A DNA stretch of 64,000 nt, taken from UBA8231 sp036011085. Lineage in GTDB: Bacteria; Latescibacterota; UBA2968; UBA8231. The notes under the pieces are model-generated. The model was not told the DNA's origin. It did not search any database and saw only the letters and a program-made list of their open reading frames with translations. Within the stretch, counting starts at the first letter, position 1, and the number at the start of each line of letters is the position of its first letter. Made by a program: the position numbers and the translations under genes. The stretch lies in assembly GCA_036011085.1 (NCBI GenBank), contig DASCMS010000044.1, positions 124,001 to 188,000 of the forward strand, written 5' to 3'. Positions 50,389 through 60,700 of the stretch are shown here, piece after piece.

Positions 50389-52011
50389 GTGAACGGAATC
50401 GTGATCCTGGCAGGGCTGCTGATCCTGCACTCCGGTCTGCTGCCGGTGTACGCGAAGGAGAGCGGCACAATACATGCCTGGCCTCTGGACCGGCTGGAGG
50501 ATGGGGGGTACGCCCCCAGCATGGGCAGTGCACGACTGGAGGTGCTGCGACAGGCGAGCCATGTGCAGGGAATCGAGGGAGGGGCGGTACGATTGTCGCG
50601 GCTGGATGCTCTCCAGTGCACAGGCTTCCAGGATGTCGTGGCGGACGGCGTGTTCTCCATTCAGTTCTGGGTCAAGGTGGAGTGGGCTTCCCGACGGCAC
50701 GGCCATGGTGACGTGATCAACTTCATCACGGATGACGAAGAGCGTCCATGGGTCTGGCGGGTCGGCTTCCCGGCGACGTGGGCGCAGGTCATGCCCGCCG
50801 CCCCCTGGCCACTGGCCCTGCGCATCGGTGAGGAATTCTCGACGGCGGAGCTGCCGGTTGATATCGAGCCCTGGCAGTGGACTCATGTGGGGTTTGTCGG
50901 TGACGGCGAGCAGGTCGCCGTGTACCGCAACGGCGGGTTGATCGGCTTCGTGCGATACCCCGAGGAAGGACTGCCCCAGGGCACGCCAGAACGGGGCGCC
51001 CTGCAGGTGAACGGCTCCAACAACTTCGATCTGGCGGTGGAAAAGGGTCGTCAGGGAGTGTGGGAATGCGACCTGCGGATCGATGCGCTGCAGCTGGCAG
51101 ACGGGGCGGTACCGCCGGAGGTGGATTTTCCTGCCTATCTCAATGGGCCCCCCTCGCTGTTGCCGTTGAAGATGCGGCTCGCCGGACTGCAGGGCCTCGC
51201 CGCCCACGACCGCCAGGCGATCGACGCGCTGATCTTGCAGGCCGAGCAGATCGACAACGGCCAGGACACGGGCGTGATGCGGGCAGAACTGCTGACGCAG
51301 ATCGACACTGCCCTCGAAGAAGCCGAACAGGGGAAGCGGCCGTTGACCCGGAGACGTGGTCATCTGCAGTTGACCTACATCAGTACCGTGGATCAGTCGA
51401 TCCAACCGTACGAGGTATACGTGCCCCATTCGTGGCAGGGAAAGGAGCCGACAGCGCTGGTGCTGGCCCTGCACGGCAGCACCGAGGACGAGACGGTCTA
51501 CTTCGAGCGCTACTCCATCGAGGAACAGGCCGAGCGCTACTCCTGGATCGTTGCCACTCCCTACGGCCGTGGACAGCGGGCCTACGAGGACGCCGGAGGG
51601 CAGGATGTGCTGGACGTCATCGAGCGGGTGCGGCGGCAGTGGCAGGTGGATGAAGACAGGATCTACGTCACCGGGCACTCGATGGGCGGCATGGGAGCCA
51701 TCCGCCTGCCCATGGTGTATCCCGGAGTGTTCGCCGCGGCGGCCCCGGTTGCCGGCTGGGGCGAGCCGGCCTACATGGAACAGTTGCAGGGCACGCCGTT
51801 TCTCTGGGTGGTCGGCGAAAAGGATGGCGACTGGGCCACCGGCACGGTGAAGAATATGATGGCGGCGGCTGTCGAAGCCGGAGCACCACACGAATCACTC
51901 GTGCTGGAGGGCTACGACCACGGCGGTTTCCTGGGTTTGAGCTGGCCAACCGTGGTGGAGGTCTCACTGCCGCAGGTATTCGATTTCTTCGCCAGACACG
52001 CCCTGGAATGA
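50389..52011 (+). CDS. Secreted LamG-like/esterase fusion protein
   Basis: A 540-residue protein. GTG 50389 is chosen because AGGAAAGG precedes it and a signal peptide follows (VILAGLLILHSGLLPVYA). Residues about 30-240 form a concanavalin/LamG-like beta domain (FSIQFWVKVEW, WTHVGFVGDG). After a helical linker, a carboxylesterase/PHB-depolymerase-like hydrolase follows with the nucleophile Ser in GHSMGGMG, a late Asp (GEKDGDW) and His (GYDHGGFL). It probably cleaves esters on polysaccharides outside the cytoplasm. Confidence 0.85.
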   Translation: MNGIVILAGLLILHSGLLPVYAKESGTIHAWPLDRLEDGGYAPSMGSARLEVLRQASHVQGIEGGAVRLSRLDALQCTGFQDVVADGVFSIQFWVKVEWASRRHGHGDVINFITDDEERPWVWRVGFPATWAQVMPAAPWPLALRIGEEFSTAELPVDIEPWQWTHVGFVGDGEQVAVYRNGGLIGFVRYPEEGLPQGTPERGALQVNGSNNFDLAVEKGRQGVWECDLRIDALQLADGAVPPEVDFPAYLNGPPSLLPLKMRLAGLQGLAAHDRQAIDALILQAEQIDNGQDTGVMRAELLTQIDTALEEAEQGKRPLTRRRGHLQLTYISTVDQSIQPYEVYVPHSWQGKEPTALVLALHGSTEDETVYFERYSIEEQAERYSWIVATPYGRGQRAYEDAGGQDVLDVIERVRRQWQVDEDRIYVTGHSMGGMGAIRLPMVYPGVFAAAAPVAGWGEPAYMEQLQGTPFLWVVGEKDGDWATGTVKNMMAAAVEAGAPHESLVLEGYDHGGFLGLSWPTVVEVSLPQVFDFFARHALE

Positions 52012-52061
52012 ATCCCGGGATGCAGCCTGTTGCAGGTTGCATATGTTATCATCCATAGCTC

Positions 52062-54377
52062 ATGGGTGGATCCAATCGACATCGGCACTGGATCCGATTG
52101 CTCGGCATCGGCGCTGCACTGCTCTGTCCGGTCACGGGAGCCTCGGCGGAGCAGATGCGCTTCGATCGAGCCTCCCAGTGGAGTCAGTGGGAGTACGCCC
52201 GTAGCGCCGTCCGTCTGGCCGGCAACAGCGTCGAGCCCGTACGCTTCCGCAAGGACGTCAACGCCGCTGCGAATGTGACGGAATTCGGCGGCGGCATCCT
52301 CGATGTCGGCTCCAACCGCTTTCAGGCCGGACGCATCCTCGATGGTGATCCGGCCACCGGGTGGGCTCCCGAGCCAGATACCGACCGGGAAGACTGGTTC
52401 GTCGAGATCGACCTGGGCAGGGCGGTATCGGCCCGCCGGATCGAACTTCTCTTCGACGAGGGCAGCCCACCCTTCGACCTGTTCGAGCTCTTCCTGTCCA
52501 CCGGTGAGCCCGCGGTCGACCTCGTCGGCAATCCCATCGAGGGCAGTCTCGTCTTTCGGCTGAGTGAGCGGTTCCGCGAGAATCAGCGCCACCACCTGGT
52601 CTACGAGCCCGAGATCCTCTTCGAGACACCCATCCAGGTGCTGCGCCTCGAGGTGCTGTCCTTTCCGCCCGAAGCACGGCTGACGGAAGTCATCGTGGAG
52701 ACGCCGGGAGACAATCTGGCGGTGAATCTGCTCGATCGCGGAGGGGCCCTTGAGATCGTCAACGACTTCACCGGTGACGGCGATCTGGTGTCACTCACAA
52801 ATGGCCAGCTCATGGTGGACGGCTCCATTCCCAATGGCTGGCGCAACGGTTCAGAACCGCGCAAGACGCATCCCACCTGGAGCCAGATCACCCTCGATCT
52901 CGGCGCCACCTACCTCGTCGATTTCGTCCGGATCATCAGCAGTATCGGGGCGGGTCGAGGCTTCAACTTCAAGCTGTACGAATTGCTGACCTCGGACGGT
53001 TCGCTGGCGCCGGACGGCTCGCTGATCTGGGACAAGCACTTTTCCGGCCTCGCCGGCGACCGCAACCAGCAGACCGGGATTGCCGATCACGTGTTTCCAG
53101 CGCTCTCGGGCCGCTTTGTGCGCATCAACTGGCTGATCTGGGACACGGCCTGTGCCGATTTTTTCGGCACGGCCGGACAGAACACGAAATGGATCTGCTT
53201 CGCCCGGGGGTCCACCCAGGAGATTCAGGTCTTCGGTGAGGGATTTCCGCGAGCCGTGGGTCTCACCTCCCCCCTGATCGATTTCGGCGAGGCAAAGAAC
53301 CTGAATTCCGTGGAGTGGGCGGGGACTACCCCGGATGGCACTCGACTGGAGGTCCGCAGCCGGAGCGGCAGTGATGTGGTCGAACAACTCGCCTTCCGGG
53401 ACAAGAATGGCAAGGAGGTGACGCCGCGAAAGTGGGAACGCCTGATCCCATCCTTCCGCGGCCCCATCGACACCGTGCGTGTTGCCGGCGGTGACTGGAG
53501 TCCGTGGAGCACCATCTATCCCGAGTCCGGGGCGCGGGCCCTGTCCCCCTCGCCACGCCGATATCTCGAGTTGAACACACGCCTGGTGACCGAGGTGTCG
53601 GATGTGGCCCCGCGTATGGACTGGCTGGCGGTGAACTTCACCGATCCCATCGCTGAAGAGACCTTTGGCGAGGTGGTTCCCCTGCTGGTGCGACCCGGCG
53701 TGGAGACGGAGTTCTCTTATTTCCTGAGACCGGGTTCTTCCCCAGCCGGCTTCGACCAGATCTCGCTGCAGGCATCAACCGTTCCACGGTTCTCTCTGGC
53801 CCTGGTCAACGGCGTTGTCAGTGACGTGGCTGTCGAGTCCGACAGCAGCGGGTTTCGTGTCACCTTCCCGCAACGGCTGCGCGGCGGCGACCTCGTGGAG
53901 CTTCGATTCGGGTCGACCGTGTTCATTCAGTCGACACGTTTCGATGCCTTTCTGCAGGACAGTCGGCTGGGGGACGGCATCCGCCAGCAGGTCGACGCCG
54001 GCGACGCCAGCGACGAGGCAGTGAGCAGCACGAACGTGGTCAGTCTGCCACTGAACACAAAGCTCCTGGACAACGTCGTGCTGTCTGCGCGCGTCGTTAC
54101 GCCCAACGGCGATCTCAGCAACGACGAACTCCGCATCGAGGTGGACCTGACTACCGTACTGGCAACGCGACCCGTGCGCGTCCGCATCCACGACCTGGCG
54201 GGCCGAACCGTCTGGGAAGAGGAACGGTTGCTCAGTGCCGGTGAGCATTCCTATACGTGGAGTGGTCGACGACAGGACGGCAGGCTCGCGCCTCCGGGTC
54301 TGTACCTGCTGGAACTGTTCGTCAACGGCGATGCCAAGCAGGAGAGGGTGTTGCGCACGGTGGGTGTGGCCTACTGA
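52062..54377 (+). CDS. Secreted discoidin-like surface protein with FlgD-like C-terminal sorting domain
   Basis: A 771-residue protein with signal peptide (LLGIGAALLCPVTGASA). Two F5/8-type-C-like regions can be seen (about 75-215 and 255-395; ILDGDPATGWAP, WFVEIDLGRAVSARRIEL, ITLDLGATYLVDFVRII). The last about 95 residues are a FlgD Ig-like/secretion-tail domain (VRVRIHDLAGRTVWEE, GRLAPPGLYLLEL), a build typical of FCB-group surface proteins. An extended -10 (TGtTATCAT, 52044-52052) lies 10 bases before the start. Probably binds carbohydrate at the cell surface; precise role unknown. Confidence 0.8.
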   Translation: MGGSNRHRHWIRLLGIGAALLCPVTGASAEQMRFDRASQWSQWEYARSAVRLAGNSVEPVRFRKDVNAAANVTEFGGGILDVGSNRFQAGRILDGDPATGWAPEPDTDREDWFVEIDLGRAVSARRIELLFDEGSPPFDLFELFLSTGEPAVDLVGNPIEGSLVFRLSERFRENQRHHLVYEPEILFETPIQVLRLEVLSFPPEARLTEVIVETPGDNLAVNLLDRGGALEIVNDFTGDGDLVSLTNGQLMVDGSIPNGWRNGSEPRKTHPTWSQITLDLGATYLVDFVRIISSIGAGRGFNFKLYELLTSDGSLAPDGSLIWDKHFSGLAGDRNQQTGIADHVFPALSGRFVRINWLIWDTACADFFGTAGQNTKWICFARGSTQEIQVFGEGFPRAVGLTSPLIDFGEAKNLNSVEWAGTTPDGTRLEVRSRSGSDVVEQLAFRDKNGKEVTPRKWERLIPSFRGPIDTVRVAGGDWSPWSTIYPESGARALSPSPRRYLELNTRLVTEVSDVAPRMDWLAVNFTDPIAEETFGEVVPLLVRPGVETEFSYFLRPGSSPAGFDQISLQASTVPRFSLALVNGVVSDVAVESDSSGFRVTFPQRLRGGDLVELRFGSTVFIQSTRFDAFLQDSRLGDGIRQQVDAGDASDEAVSSTNVVSLPLNTKLLDNVVLSARVVTPNGDLSNDELRIEVDLTTVLATRPVRVRIHDLAGRTVWEEERLLSAGEHSYTWSGRRQDGRLAPPGLYLLELFVNGDAKQERVLRTVGVAY

Positions 54378-54386
54378 GCTGCCTGT

Positions 54387-55940
54387 TCAGTACGGATTCG
54401 ACGGCATCAGCTCCCAGGCGTTCACTACCTCGACCGATACATCACCGCCCCCGGCGAACAGCCGCACGCCACGGCCACCCAGCGTCGGATAGATTGCCCG
54501 GGCCACCGCTTGCCGTTCGTTGGCGTAGACCTCGACGATGGAGCGATCGACGAAAACGCGTAGATGCAGGCGTTCGCCGTCGGCAAGAGTCAGAGGACCG
54601 GCCTCCATCACCTTGCGGCCAAACCCCAGGCTGCTTCGGGTCGTGTCGCACTGCAGCTGCTTCAACCCGGCATCATAGCAGAACACCGTCTCCTCGCTTC
54701 CGTCATCCGTACAGCAGACTTTCACTCCGCACCGTGTAGCGGAACCCGTGTCCATGACGATCTCGAGCTCCAGCAGCTCCTTGCCGAATCCCTTCAGCTC
54801 CAGCTCTTCGTCAGCAGGAACCACCAGATCGCGCTTCGTGCGGCGGCGCTGGCGCAGCTGCTTGAGCTCCTTCACGGGTGCCATGTGCAGCGTCCCGTCC
54901 TCACCCAGCCACAACGAGCGTGGCAGGCCATACATGCCGTTCCAGCCGCTGGCTCGCCAGACCTCTTCCGGGCGGTCGTCGAAGATCCAGGCCCACATGA
55001 TGTGCCGACCCTTGCCGTCTAGGAGCGACTCGGGCGCGAAGTAGGCGTTGTCACACCAGGTCATGCGGCCGTGCTGCTCGGGCAGGAAGCGGTCGTCCTC
55101 AATGTCGTAGGTACCGACGTAGTACTGGCAGCCCTTGTTATGCGAGATAAACAGCAGTAGATGCTTGTCGCTGGCGGGGCCGCCGCTTTCACGGCTCGGC
55201 AGGGGAAGGAAGCTGGGGCACATGTCGTCTTCGCTGCGATCCGTCCAGTCTCGGCGTGACTCGTAGAAGGGGTGCAGGTAGTCCCACGACTCGAGGTCAT
55301 CCGAGACGAACAGATAGAGCCGGTCGCCCTGCTGTTCGGGTGGTGCGTCGTCGCCGCGGCCCATCTTGTTGAGGACCTGCAGGTTGCCGGTGAGCAGGTA
55401 GTATCTGCCGTCTTTCTGCCAGATCTGCGACGGGTCGGACGAACCGATGACGAGGCAGTCGCCGTTTTCATCGGTGGTTTCGGTGAGGCCACGGTCGGTG
55501 GAGGCAATCACCGGATTGGCCTCGCTCTTCGTCCAGTTGTCGAAGTGCTCATCATCGGAAAAGGCCAGGCAGATGCCGCGCTCCTCCCAGAGGCCCCAGT
55601 AGGAGAGGATGGCGCGTCCCTTGCGATCGACGAAGGCGCCGCCACTGAAGCAACCAACATCCCCGTCTCCCGGGCCGATGGCGTAGGGATGATGGCGCCA
55701 GTGCAGCAGGTCGGTACTGGAGACGTGGCCCCAGACGAAACCCAGATCGGCGTGGTTGTAGAGATACATCAGGTGGTAACGGCCGTTGGCATAGAAGGCG
55801 CCGTTGGGGTCACCTGGTCGGCCATCGTCCTCGGGGAAGGCGAAGTGGAAACCCGGCCGATGCGGGTCGGCGAGCATCCGGCAGCGCAGGTCGCGGGCGG
55901 CGTGCAGGACGTCGTTGCCGGGGGGCGGGGACTGACTCAT
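54387..55940 (-). CDS. Glycoside hydrolase family 32 protein, altered acid/base motif
   Basis: A 517-residue enzyme of the invertase/fructanase family. ATG at 55940 has GGAGG upstream. The nucleophile motif DPNG is present at Asp44 (GRPGDPNGAFY) and the transition-state Asp is in SSDPSQIW. The usual acid/base motif ECP reads MCP here (EDDMCPSFLP), so the catalytic Glu seems replaced by Met. A C-terminal beta-sandwich (LRVFVDRSIVEVYANERQAV) matches the family. No signal peptide. It may be active on an atypical substrate, use another acid, or be inactive. Confidence 0.88.
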   Translation of the reverse strand: MSQSPPPGNDVLHAARDLRCRMLADPHRPGFHFAFPEDDGRPGDPNGAFYANGRYHLMYLYNHADLGFVWGHVSSTDLLHWRHHPYAIGPGDGDVGCFSGGAFVDRKGRAILSYWGLWEERGICLAFSDDEHFDNWTKSEANPVIASTDRGLTETTDENGDCLVIGSSDPSQIWQKDGRYYLLTGNLQVLNKMGRGDDAPPEQQGDRLYLFVSDDLESWDYLHPFYESRRDWTDRSEDDMCPSFLPLPSRESGGPASDKHLLLFISHNKGCQYYVGTYDIEDDRFLPEQHGRMTWCDNAYFAPESLLDGKGRHIMWAWIFDDRPEEVWRASGWNGMYGLPRSLWLGEDGTLHMAPVKELKQLRQRRRTKRDLVVPADEELELKGFGKELLELEIVMDTGSATRCGVKVCCTDDGSEETVFCYDAGLKQLQCDTTRSSLGFGRKVMEAGPLTLADGERLHLRVFVDRSIVEVYANERQAVARAIYPTLGGRGVRLFAGGGDVSVEVVNAWELMPSNPY

Positions 55941-56026
55941 CAGGGCCTCCGTGGTGGTCTGGCATGTTTTCGAGCAGCCGCAATCTCCTCCTATCATATA
56001 GACTCACCCCCACAACGAGAAGAAGA

Positions 56027-57052
56027 ATGCAGAGCACACCGCTGGTCGACGAGCTGTTTCAGGGACACATCGAACTGCAGCGAGGCAAGGGTTGGGTCAA
56101 ACCCTGGCGGCTGCCTCACAGTCGCCGCGCCCTGTATCCATCTCCGGATGAAGGACTGCTGGCACGGGCGGAGACCACCAGCGGTGTGCGTCTGCGATCT
56201 GCCACGACATCGACGCAACTGCGCCTCCGGTTCCTGCCGCTCCCCGACTCGGAACCGGCGGCCCGTCGCGAGGGCTTCCACTTCGATCTGACCATCGACG
56301 GCGATCTCGTCGTCAGCGTCTCGGTCGCCCCCGGTGGCGAAGAAGCGGTCTTCGAGAACCTGCCGGCAGGGGACAAGGTGGTTGAGATCTGGCTGTCCCA
56401 GGAGATTCCCGTGTCGCTGACGGCACTGGAAGGGGACGCTCCCTGTCATCCGGTGGCCGACGATCGGCCTCGCTGGGTGACCTACGGCAGCTCGTTGACT
56501 CACTGTGTCCGCGCCCACAGTCCTGCCCGCACCTGGCCGGCGCTGGTGGCCCGTCGTCGGGGGCTGCACCTGACCAGCTTGGGATTCGGTGGGCAGTGTC
56601 ATCTCGATGCCATGGTGGGCACGGTGGTCGGCGATCTGCCGGCAGACTACATCACGCTGAAGCTCGGGATCAACACGATCGGCGGGTCGCTGTCGGCGCG
56701 CACCTATCCGGCCGCCGTCGTCGGACTGGTGCATATCATCAGGCAGCAACACCCAGACACGCCCATGGCGCTGGTGTCACCCATCGGCTACCCCCCGCAC
56801 GAAACAGAACCCAGCCCGGTGGGCTACACGATCAGCGGCCAGCGGCGCGACATGGAGGATGTGTTCCGCCGGCTGCAGAGCCTCGGAGATACGAACCTCA
56901 TCTACGTCGACGGCCTGGAGGTCTTCAATCTGGAGTTGATCGAGCGTTACACCGAGGACCAATGCCATCCAGACGGCGACGGCATCGAGGTGCAGGCGGA
57001 CAACTTCGACAGGGCTGTGATGGAAAGGCTGTTGTCCTCGCGGGATCGGTGA
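56027..57052 (+). CDS. SGNH/GDSL-type hydrolase (esterase)
   Basis: A 341-residue cytoplasmic protein starting at ATG 56027. The first about 140 residues are a beta-sandwich; then the SGNH domain has block I GSSLTHC, block II Gly in GFGGQCHLD, block III Asn in LGINTIGG and block V Asp-x2-His in EDQCHPDGDG. The two-part build resembles carbohydrate esterases of the CE2 kind. It diverges from the GH32 gene, separated by 86 bases that contain a TATCAT at 55992-55997, and probably deacylates sugars released by the neighbouring hydrolases. Confidence 0.88.
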   Translation: MQSTPLVDELFQGHIELQRGKGWVKPWRLPHSRRALYPSPDEGLLARAETTSGVRLRSATTSTQLRLRFLPLPDSEPAARREGFHFDLTIDGDLVVSVSVAPGGEEAVFENLPAGDKVVEIWLSQEIPVSLTALEGDAPCHPVADDRPRWVTYGSSLTHCVRAHSPARTWPALVARRRGLHLTSLGFGGQCHLDAMVGTVVGDLPADYITLKLGINTIGGSLSARTYPAAVVGLVHIIRQQHPDTPMALVSPIGYPPHETEPSPVGYTISGQRRDMEDVFRRLQSLGDTNLIYVDGLEVFNLELIERYTEDQCHPDGDGIEVQADNFDRAVMERLLSSRDR

Positions 57053-57161
57053 TCTCAGTCTTTGGGCCCATGTCAGCCGGTCAGATGTGGCGCCGGCCCG
57101 GGCGGTTGCGCTTATGTACATGTGTTCGGCAACCAATACGTGGAAATGAGAGGAGGGCAAG

Positions 57162-57686
57162 ATGCGACGTACTCTTATCGCGGTGCCAGTGCTCGTGCTC
57201 GGGTTGCTGTGGAGCTGTGACAACGACGACGTTACTCGCCCTGACGCCAGCGACGAGGAGCGGATCACCAGATCCTACGCGGCCGTGCAGGAGCTTTCCT
57301 TCGAGGTGGTCAGCGGGCATGTCAGAGTGCAGGCTGGCGCGACGGATTGCACCCGCGTCGAACTGGCTCACACCTACAGCCCCGTCGGTGTCTTCAAACC
57401 CGAGTTTATCGAGTCCGATGGTGAGCTGACTCTGCGCGAGACCTTCGACGGGGGGACGGTCAATGGCTATTCGGACTGGACCGTAACCTGTGTACCGGGG
57501 ACGAGGATCCGCTTCACGTCGGCCTCCGGAGACCTGCAGGTCACGTCTCCGGTGAGTGACCTCCGGGCGACCACAGCGTCCGGCGAGGTCACCATCGCGG
57601 CCGCCGACGGAGACATGCGGATCACGATGCGAGTTGTGGAGTGGCTCTTGCATGGACGAAGACACTCGTACCTATTGTCCCAGTAA
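57162..57686 (+). CDS. Short lipoprotein with DUF4097-like beta repeats
   Basis: A 174-residue protein (ATG 57162, AGAGGAGGG upstream) with a lipobox-like LLWSC at about residue 19. The beta-strand pattern SASGDLQVTSP, ATTASGEVTIAAADGDM is of the DUF4097 type, which normally runs for many more repeats. Here it stops after about two turns with an unrelated end (VVEWLLHGRRHSYLLSQ), so the gene may be truncated. It is 31 bases from the mannosidase gene. Function unknown. Confidence 0.6.
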   Translation: MRRTLIAVPVLVLGLLWSCDNDDVTRPDASDEERITRSYAAVQELSFEVVSGHVRVQAGATDCTRVELAHTYSPVGVFKPEFIESDGELTLRETFDGGTVNGYSDWTVTCVPGTRIRFTSASGDLQVTSPVSDLRATTASGEVTIAAADGDMRITMRVVEWLLHGRRHSYLLSQ

Positions 57687-57717
57687 AACCGCGCCTGAAC
57701 CCCTGACGGAGCCCAGC

Positions 57718-60700
57718 ATGCCCTTCGATCCGAAATTGCCGAAGAAACTCGAAGCAGTTATCGGCAGGTACACGCCGTTGTCCTTCGAGCCTGTGCGCAA
57801 CGTGTCCGTGGAGTGGGCGGAGACGAAGGAGCAATTCCGCAGCGTGCCCGAGGGCGCCGGCCTGCGCTGGCGTCGGGCGCGACCGGGCATGCAGTGGGGG
57901 AGAGCCTGGACAACCGGCTGGTTCCGCGGCGCCGTTCAGGTACCCGCCACCTGCAAGGGGCAACGCCTCTATCTGCGGGCCGACACCGGGGCGCCCGAGG
58001 GGCTGTTGATCGTCGACGGTGAGCATCGCGGTGTGTTCGATCCCAACCATCCGGTGGTCATGATGGCGGCGGCCGGCAATCCACGTCATCGCTACCACGT
58101 GGCCGTCGAGGCCCACGCCGGTCACCCCTGCATCGGCACACAACCCGACGACGACAACTCGGGCCAGGACTACCGGCGTACCTTCGGCGGGTTTGACGTG
58201 CTGCTGCAACGCGAGGACGTGGTGGGTTTCGTTTTCGATCTGCAGACGCTGCTGCAACTGGCTGCCGCTCTGGATGAGAACAGCCTGCGTCGTGGCCGGA
58301 TCCTGGCCGGCCTCGGAGACGTGTGGCAGGCGATCGATGCCATGCCCGCCGAGGTGGCAGAGAGCAGCTGGCGGCCGAAGCTGGAAGCGGCGCGCCGGAT
58401 CATGCGGCCCCTGCTGGCGGCGAAGAACGGCGACAGCACTCCCTTCATGGGGATCGTCGGCCACTCGCATATCGACACCGCCTGGCTGTGGACGATCGCC
58501 GAGACCGAGCGCAAGTGCGCCCGCACCTTCTCGTCGGCACTCAACCTGATGGAGCAGTACCCCGAGTTCCGCTTTCTGCAGAGCGCCCCGTACCACGCCG
58601 ATATCGTACGTCGCGAGTATCCTGCTCTCTTCAAGCGCATCCAGGCGGCGGTGGCAACAGGTCGCTGGGAACCGAACGGCGCCATGTGGGTCGAGCCCGA
58701 CTGCAACATCCCCTCGGGCGAGTCCTTCGTACGACAGTTGCTGCTGGGTCAGCAGTTCACCCGCAAGCACTTCGGCTACACGGCCGACGCCTTCTGGCAG
58801 CCGGACGTGTTCGGCTACTCGGCGGCCCTGCCGCAGATTCTGCGCCAGGCCGGCGTCGAGTACTTCCTGACGACGAAGATCGCCTGGAACGACACGACGC
58901 GGTTCCCCTACGACACGTTCCGCTGGAAGGGCATCGACGGCACTGAAGTGCTGTCTCACTTCAACAAGATCCACTGCTTCCCCGACCCGAAGACGCTGAT
59001 CGAACAATGGCAGGACGTGCAGCACAAGGAGTCGGCTGATCGCCGGCTCTCGGCCATCGGCTATGGCGACGGCGGCGGTGGACCGCAGTACGAGATGCTC
59101 GAATTCGCCCGACGGGTGAAAGACCTGGAAGGGTGTCCGCAGGGGGAGTACGTGACGGTCACCGACTTCATGAAGGGTATCGCGGCGAAGGCACACGAGC
59201 TGCCCGAGTGGGTGGGCGAACTCTACCTGGAGCTGCACCGGGGTACGCTGACATCGATCGCCGAGATCAAGCGCCTCAACCGTCGCGGTGAAGAGGCCCT
59301 GCGTGACGCCGAGATCGCCTGGACGATGGCCGGGGCAACCAGGGGTCGTCGCTACCCGGCCGCGAAGTTACACGAACTCTGGGCCGGCTTTCTCGTCAAC
59401 CAGTTCCACGACATCCTGCCGGGCAGCTCGATTCCCGAGGTCAACGACCAGGCTATCGCCGAGATGACGGACACGGTGGCTGCCGCTGGCGGGCTGGCGC
59501 AGGACGCGTTGGCGGCGCTCGCGGGGGGCGCGGGGCGCAAGACGGCTTCGCATCTGTTCGTGCTCAACACTCTCGGGTGGACTCGCGGCGGGGGATTCCA
59601 GTTGCCAGCCGAGAGCCTGCCTGCTGGCACCGTACCAGATGGCGATGGTGTCATCAGTCAGCGTCTGCGGACCGTCACCGGCGAGGAGCGCGTCGCCATC
59701 GCCGGTGTCTCGCTGCCCGGCCTGGGTGCAGTCTCGGTGCCCCTGCGTCTGGGTCGCTCAGGCGGTCGATCACCGTTTACGGTGCGGGGCCGGGTGGTGA
59801 ACACGCCCTCCGTGCGCGCCCGGTTCGATGTCACCGGCCGGATCACCTCTCTGTTGCACAAGGAATCAGGTCGTGAGCTGGTGGCCTCCGGTGGCGCCCT
59901 CAACACGCTCTGGCTGGGAGAGGACGTGCCCGCCGCCTGGGACAACTGGGACATCGACTTCGATCAGCAGTTCAAGATGCAGGCTCAGACAGAGCTGCTG
60001 TCGCACACAGTTACCGATGGGCCGCTGCAGCTGCGTATTCGTCACGAGATCAGCATCGGCGCCGCGTCACGATTGATCCAGGATGTCGTGTTCCACGCCA
60101 CGTCGGCCCAGATCGACTTCGAAACCGTCGTCCACTGGCACGAGAAGCACCGCCTGTTGAAAGCCGGCTTCGACCTGGACGTGCATGTCGACAGCGCCCG
60201 GCACGAGATCCAGTTCGGCCACGTGACACGGCCCACACATCAGAACCGCCCGGCAGACCGGGCGCAGTTCGAGGTGGTCAACCACCGCTGGACGGACCTG
60301 TCGGAAACACGTTTCGGTGTAGCCCTGCTCAACGATGGCAAGTACGGCATATCCGTGGACGGCGCCGAGGCACGTCTCACACTGCTCAAGTCGGGCGCCC
60401 GGCCTGATCCGCGGGGGGACGAGGGCACGCACACCTTCACATACGCCCTGCTGCCACATGCCGGTGGCTTCTCGGCCGAGTCTGTTGTCCGGCCGGGGTA
60501 CGAACTCAATGTTTCGCCACGGGTCGTGCCTACGACCAGAAGCGAAGGTCTCGACAGCCTGCTGACGGTGGACGCACCGAACGTCGTGATCGATACGGTG
60601 AAGTGGGCCGAAGATAACAGCGGCTGGATCGTGCGGTTGTACGAATGTGAAGGCACGGCAGCGCCAACACGGATCGATTTCGGCGTCGAGGTGGCGCGGG

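Noticed and set aside
52021..52041. Hairpin TGCAGCCTG/CAGGTTGCA as terminator of the esterase gene
   Set aside because: The stem has a G-T pair and no T-run; not strong enough to list as a feature.
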